From Tannerellaceae bacterium (GTDB lineage: Bacteria > Bacteroidota > Bacteroidia > Bacteroidales > Tannerellaceae): a stretch of 64,000 nt of DNA. Location: positions 1 to 64,000 of the forward strand of contig JAJQFE010000077.1 of assembly GCA_021201295.1 (NCBI GenBank), given 5' to 3'. Shown here piece after piece: positions 61,047-64,000 of this stretch (position 1 is the first letter of the stretch; every line of letters starts with the position of its first letter). The translations under genes were made by a program, and so were the position numbers. Below the pieces are notes generated by a model. It was not told where the DNA came from, ran no database searches, and was given only the letters and a program-made list of their open reading frames with translations.

Positions 61047-62114
61047 ATGACCTGCCAGACCTTAACCTTATTCCTGTTTCTCACCACCTGCTTCTGTTCT
61101 TCTGTGAATGGGCAGATCCCTTACCGGGTGATGTTCTATAATGTAGAGAATTTATTTGATACAGTCGATGATCCCCTGAAAGAAGACCAGGAATTCTTAC
61201 CGACAAGAAACTGGCGGTGGACTCCCAAACGGTATTACCACAAACTCCACCAGATTGCCAAAGTGATCCATGCCGCCGGGGAATGGGAAGCTCCGGCACT
61301 TATCGGATTGTGTGAAGTGGAAAATGATACCGTACTCCACCATCTGCTTACCCGTACCTCTCTCCGTCCACTAGATTATCGCTATTGCATCACGAATAGT
61401 CAGGATCCCAGAGGTATGAATGTGGCTCTTTTATATCAACGGGATAAATTCCGGTACCTGGGCCATACAGGATACTCCGTGCGGTTTACAACCAAACGCA
61501 GAAGACCCACCCGGGACATTCTGCATGCCTGGGGAGAAATCCTGTCAGGTGATACAGTAGATATCCTGGTCAATCATTTTCCTTCCAGATACGGAGGGGA
61601 AAAAGAAAGTGAAAAAGGACGTGCAGATGCAGCCCAGCTGTTAAAAACAGTGACAGACTCTTTATGCCGGGTCCGTAAAACACCCTGGATTCTTATTATG
61701 GGAGATTTCAATGATGAACCACAGGATAAAAGTATCCGGGAAATTTTGCAAGCCTGTCCCCTGCCCTATTCATCCGAGCAGGTCTCTTTCCTGGAATTAC
61801 CTCCTGACCGTTTATATAACCTGATCCCACAAAAAAGCAAACCAGGTGTTGCAGGGACACATAAATATCAGGGAGGATGGACCCAGTTAGACCAGATCAT
61901 TATAAACGGAAGTTTTTTACAACCCACTGCTCCTGTTCAACGGGTACCCGGAAGCTGCCGGATCTTTGCACCGGATTTCCTTTTTATCCCCGACAAAACC
62001 TGGAAAGGGGTCAGACCTAAACGAACGTTTCACGGTTTCAGATATGAAGGCGGGTATAGTGACCACCTGCCTGTGATTACAGACTTTTTAGTATATTTGT
62101 CTTCCCAACCATAA
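61047..62114 (+). CDS. Secreted endonuclease/exonuclease/phosphatase family protein
   Basis: 355 residues with a signal peptide (cleavage near VNG-QIP). The EEP fold is clear from YRVMFYNVENLFDTVDD, ALIGLCEVEND, VDILVNHFPSR, LIMGDFNDEP and the C-terminal GGYSDHLPVITDF, which carry the metal and catalytic His/Asp residues. It may act on extracellular DNA or phosphoesters. The middle gene of a probable three-gene operon. Confidence 0.9.
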   Translation: MTCQTLTLFLFLTTCFCSSVNGQIPYRVMFYNVENLFDTVDDPLKEDQEFLPTRNWRWTPKRYYHKLHQIAKVIHAAGEWEAPALIGLCEVENDTVLHHLLTRTSLRPLDYRYCITNSQDPRGMNVALLYQRDKFRYLGHTGYSVRFTTKRRRPTRDILHAWGEILSGDTVDILVNHFPSRYGGEKESEKGRADAAQLLKTVTDSLCRVRKTPWILIMGDFNDEPQDKSIREILQACPLPYSSEQVSFLELPPDRLYNLIPQKSKPGVAGTHKYQGGWTQLDQIIINGSFLQPTAPVQRVPGSCRIFAPDFLFIPDKTWKGVRPKRTFHGFRYEGGYSDHLPVITDFLVYLSSQP

Positions 62115-62135
62115 TCTGATAATATATCCGTACAC

Positions 62136-63821
62136 ATGCGCAATTACATAGTATCTGTCTTTTCACTGCTTCTTTGGCTACATCCGTTTGTCTTACAGGC
62201 ACAGGAGCTGGGAAATCCGTTTGACTTTCCTATTTTGTTAAGTGGAAACTTCGGAGAGCTAAGGAGTAACCATTTTCATTCTGGTATAGACTTCAAAACC
62301 CAGGGAGTGGAAGGTAAACCTGTCCATGCGGTTCAGGAGGGATATATTTCCCGGATCGGGGTCAGTCCCTGGGGATATGGGAATGTTCTCTATATAGATC
62401 ATCCGGATGGAACAACCACGGTATACGGACATTTACAAAAGTTTGCAGAACCCGTGGCAGCGTACGTAAAAGACCAACAATACCAACAGGAGACATTTAC
62501 CATCCAATTATATCCGGAACCCGGACACTTTCCGGTTCAGCAAGGTGAAGTAATCGCCCTGGGAGGTAATTCCGGCAGTTCCGGTGGGCCTCACCTGCAT
62601 TTTGAAGTCCGGGATACGGAATCTGAGGAAGTGTTAGACCCACTTCTTTACTATAAAGACAGAATCAAGGATACCCGCCCCCCCGGAATAGAGGGGATCA
62701 TGATCTATCCGATGGAAGGGAAAGGAATGGTTAACCGGAAACCCCAGAAACAGGAAGTCAAACCGGTAACCGGAAAAAACGGAAAGCTTACCATTCCGAC
62801 CCGGATAGAAGCCTGGGGAGAGATCGGAGTAGGGGTAAAAGCCTATGATTATATGGATAACACCACGAATATTTACGGAGTAAAAGAGATTACCCTGCAG
62901 GTAGATGGGGAAACGATATTCCATAGTGATATCCATGCATTCGCACTCCATGAAACCCGTTACCTGAATAGCTTCACGGATTATGAAGAATGGAGGAATA
63001 AGCGCTCTTTTTATATGAAAAGTTTCCTGGATCCCGGTAACCGCCTTCATTTCATTGAAAGCCTGAACCGGGGTATCATCCGTATAGATGAGGAAAGGGA
63101 ATACCCATTCACGTACAGTTTAAAAGACGCGTATGGAAATACAACCGAATTATATTTCACGGTCCATGGAAAAGAAACACGGATCGAACAACCGGACATC
63201 ACGAATGACCTTTTCTTTTACTGGAATAGTGAAAACCGTTTCGGTGCAAAAGGCATCCGGCTCTTTATTCCACGGGGAAATCTATACAATAATTTGTTTT
63301 TCCATTACAGTGTGAAAGGAGATACCACCGCTTTAGCCGCTACCCATACCCTCCATAACCGGCCTGTTCCTTTCCATCAGGCTGCCCAGCTGTCCTTACG
63401 TATACAAAAAGACACCCTGAAAAATAAAAACCAGTACGGGATGGTCAGAATACAGAACGGACGTCCCACCTGGATAGGAGGAGAATACCGGAATGGCTGG
63501 CTGGATACAGAAATCAGAGAACTGGGAACCTATTCAATCTGCCAGGATACGAAAGCCCCGGTAATCACTCCGGTCCATCAGCAAAAATGGATCAGCAGCC
63601 GTACCTTCACCTTCCGTATCTCCGACAATTTAAGTGGTGTAAAGACCTACCGGGGAGAAATAGACGGACAATATGTACTCTTTGAATTGGATGGAAAAAA
63701 AGGCCTGCTCTCCTATACTTTTGACAAAGACCGGCTCGAAAAAGGAAGTCACGAACTGAGGCTTACCGTGAGGGACGCCTGTGGAAACGAGTCTGTCTTT
63801 ACTTATCCTTTTTCATGGTAA
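62136..63821 (+). CDS. M23 family peptidoglycan metalloendopeptidase
   Basis: 561 residues with a signal peptide ending FVLQAQE. The LytM/M23 domain has H48 and D52 in HFHSGIDFKT and the second His pair in GPHLHFEVRD. Unlike short M23 proteins it carries about 380 C-terminal residues of beta-rich domains, with an Ig-like end (FTFRISDNLSGVKTYRGEIDGQYVLFELD). The gene is 21 bases behind the nuclease gene. Confidence 0.9.
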   Translation: MRNYIVSVFSLLLWLHPFVLQAQELGNPFDFPILLSGNFGELRSNHFHSGIDFKTQGVEGKPVHAVQEGYISRIGVSPWGYGNVLYIDHPDGTTTVYGHLQKFAEPVAAYVKDQQYQQETFTIQLYPEPGHFPVQQGEVIALGGNSGSSGGPHLHFEVRDTESEEVLDPLLYYKDRIKDTRPPGIEGIMIYPMEGKGMVNRKPQKQEVKPVTGKNGKLTIPTRIEAWGEIGVGVKAYDYMDNTTNIYGVKEITLQVDGETIFHSDIHAFALHETRYLNSFTDYEEWRNKRSFYMKSFLDPGNRLHFIESLNRGIIRIDEEREYPFTYSLKDAYGNTTELYFTVHGKETRIEQPDITNDLFFYWNSENRFGAKGIRLFIPRGNLYNNLFFHYSVKGDTTALAATHTLHNRPVPFHQAAQLSLRIQKDTLKNKNQYGMVRIQNGRPTWIGGEYRNGWLDTEIRELGTYSICQDTKAPVITPVHQQKWISSRTFTFRISDNLSGVKTYRGEIDGQYVLFELDGKKGLLSYTFDKDRLEKGSHELRLTVRDACGNESVFTYPFSW

Positions 63822-63836
63822 AAAACAACGCAAAGA

Positions 63837-63867
63837 TTTGTATAAAATAATTAATTCCATACATTTG
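63837..63867 (+). promoter_or_regulatory. Promoter of the phosphosugar mutase gene
   Basis: TTTG (63837-63840) and TACATTTG (63860-63867), spacer 19: an excellent consensus match, 57 bases before the start codon. Confidence 0.65.
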
Positions 63868-63923
63868 CTTTTAGTAGCTAAATGTAATTACGAGAGTGCA
63901 CAAAACGAATTAATATAAGTAAT

Positions 63924-64000
63924 ATGGAAAATAATGAATTATTGGAAATGGTAAGAAATAAGGCACAGGGCTGGCTTACCAAAAGTTATGACGAAGACAC
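63924..64000 (+). CDS. Phosphoglucomutase/phosphomannomutase family, N-terminal fragment
   Basis: The window ends after about 25 codons (MENNELLEMVRNKAQGWL...). The beginning is like that of Bacteroidales phospho-sugar mutases, which interconvert hexose 1- and 6-phosphates, but too little is present to be firm. It has a strong promoter directly upstream. Confidence 0.5.
   Translation, partial: MENNELLEMVRNKAQGWLTKSYDED

Overview
The window comes from a member of the Bacteroidales (phylum Bacteroidota). The evidence is SusC/SusD outer-membrane pairs, a FecI/FecR-type sigma/anti-sigma pair, lipoproteins, the TTTG-N19-21-TAnnTTTG promoter type, a long-form Rho with an Asn-rich insert, and a fused hisB. 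Genus cannot be fixed by eye; a gut or other plant-fibre habitat is likely. I see no rRNA, tRNA, CRISPR array, phage or insertion sequence.

Layout. 445-12344 (minus strand) is a polysaccharide utilization locus read as SusC (with STN domain), SusD, GH9, cellobiose/mannobiose 2-epimerase-like protein, an unrecognised TIM-barrel enzyme and GH5. It is headed by a FecR-like anti-sigma gene (12528-13422) and a divergent ECF sigma gene (13553-14287). Together they look like a system that senses, imports and breaks down beta-1,4-glucan or glucomannan. cysK follows. 15517-20745 is a second SusC/SusD/lipid-binding lipoprotein operon with several stop codons. 21021-26922 holds an orphan lipoprotein, a glycyl radical enzyme (hydroxyproline dehydratase-like) with its activase, and an acyl-CoA ligase. 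27040-41296 is mostly housekeeping: dnaJ, grpE, a PDZ protein, mutS2, aspS, a NIF3-family gene, a C4 zinc-ribbon gene, tilS, rho and an aquaporin. Then come fhs (41524-43190) and a histidine operon on the minus strand (hisG, acetyltransferase, hisD, hisC, hisB; 48272 down to 43403). The rest holds yjdM/phnA, a DUF4268 gene, an M16 protease, a MscS channel, serS, an acidic unknown, an NlpC/P60 lipoprotein, ompH/skp with a 72-aa membrane protein, pepD, a beta-helix lipoprotein, an endonuclease/phosphatase-family protein, an M23 peptidase and the start of a phosphosugar mutase.

Two things stand out. First, the histidine operon has an apparently complete transcription attenuator: a promoter, a 16-residue leader peptide containing HHHHLH, and a terminator hairpin with a U7 tract just before hisG. 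Second, at least eight genes carry one-base frameshifts, nearly all in short homopolymers, and four genes carry in-frame stops, all explainable by single G:C to A:T transitions. This may be real gene decay, uncorrected sequencing error or damaged template; the raw reads would decide. Disrupted genes are given here as the full ancestral span, typed as pseudogene, with the lesion located.
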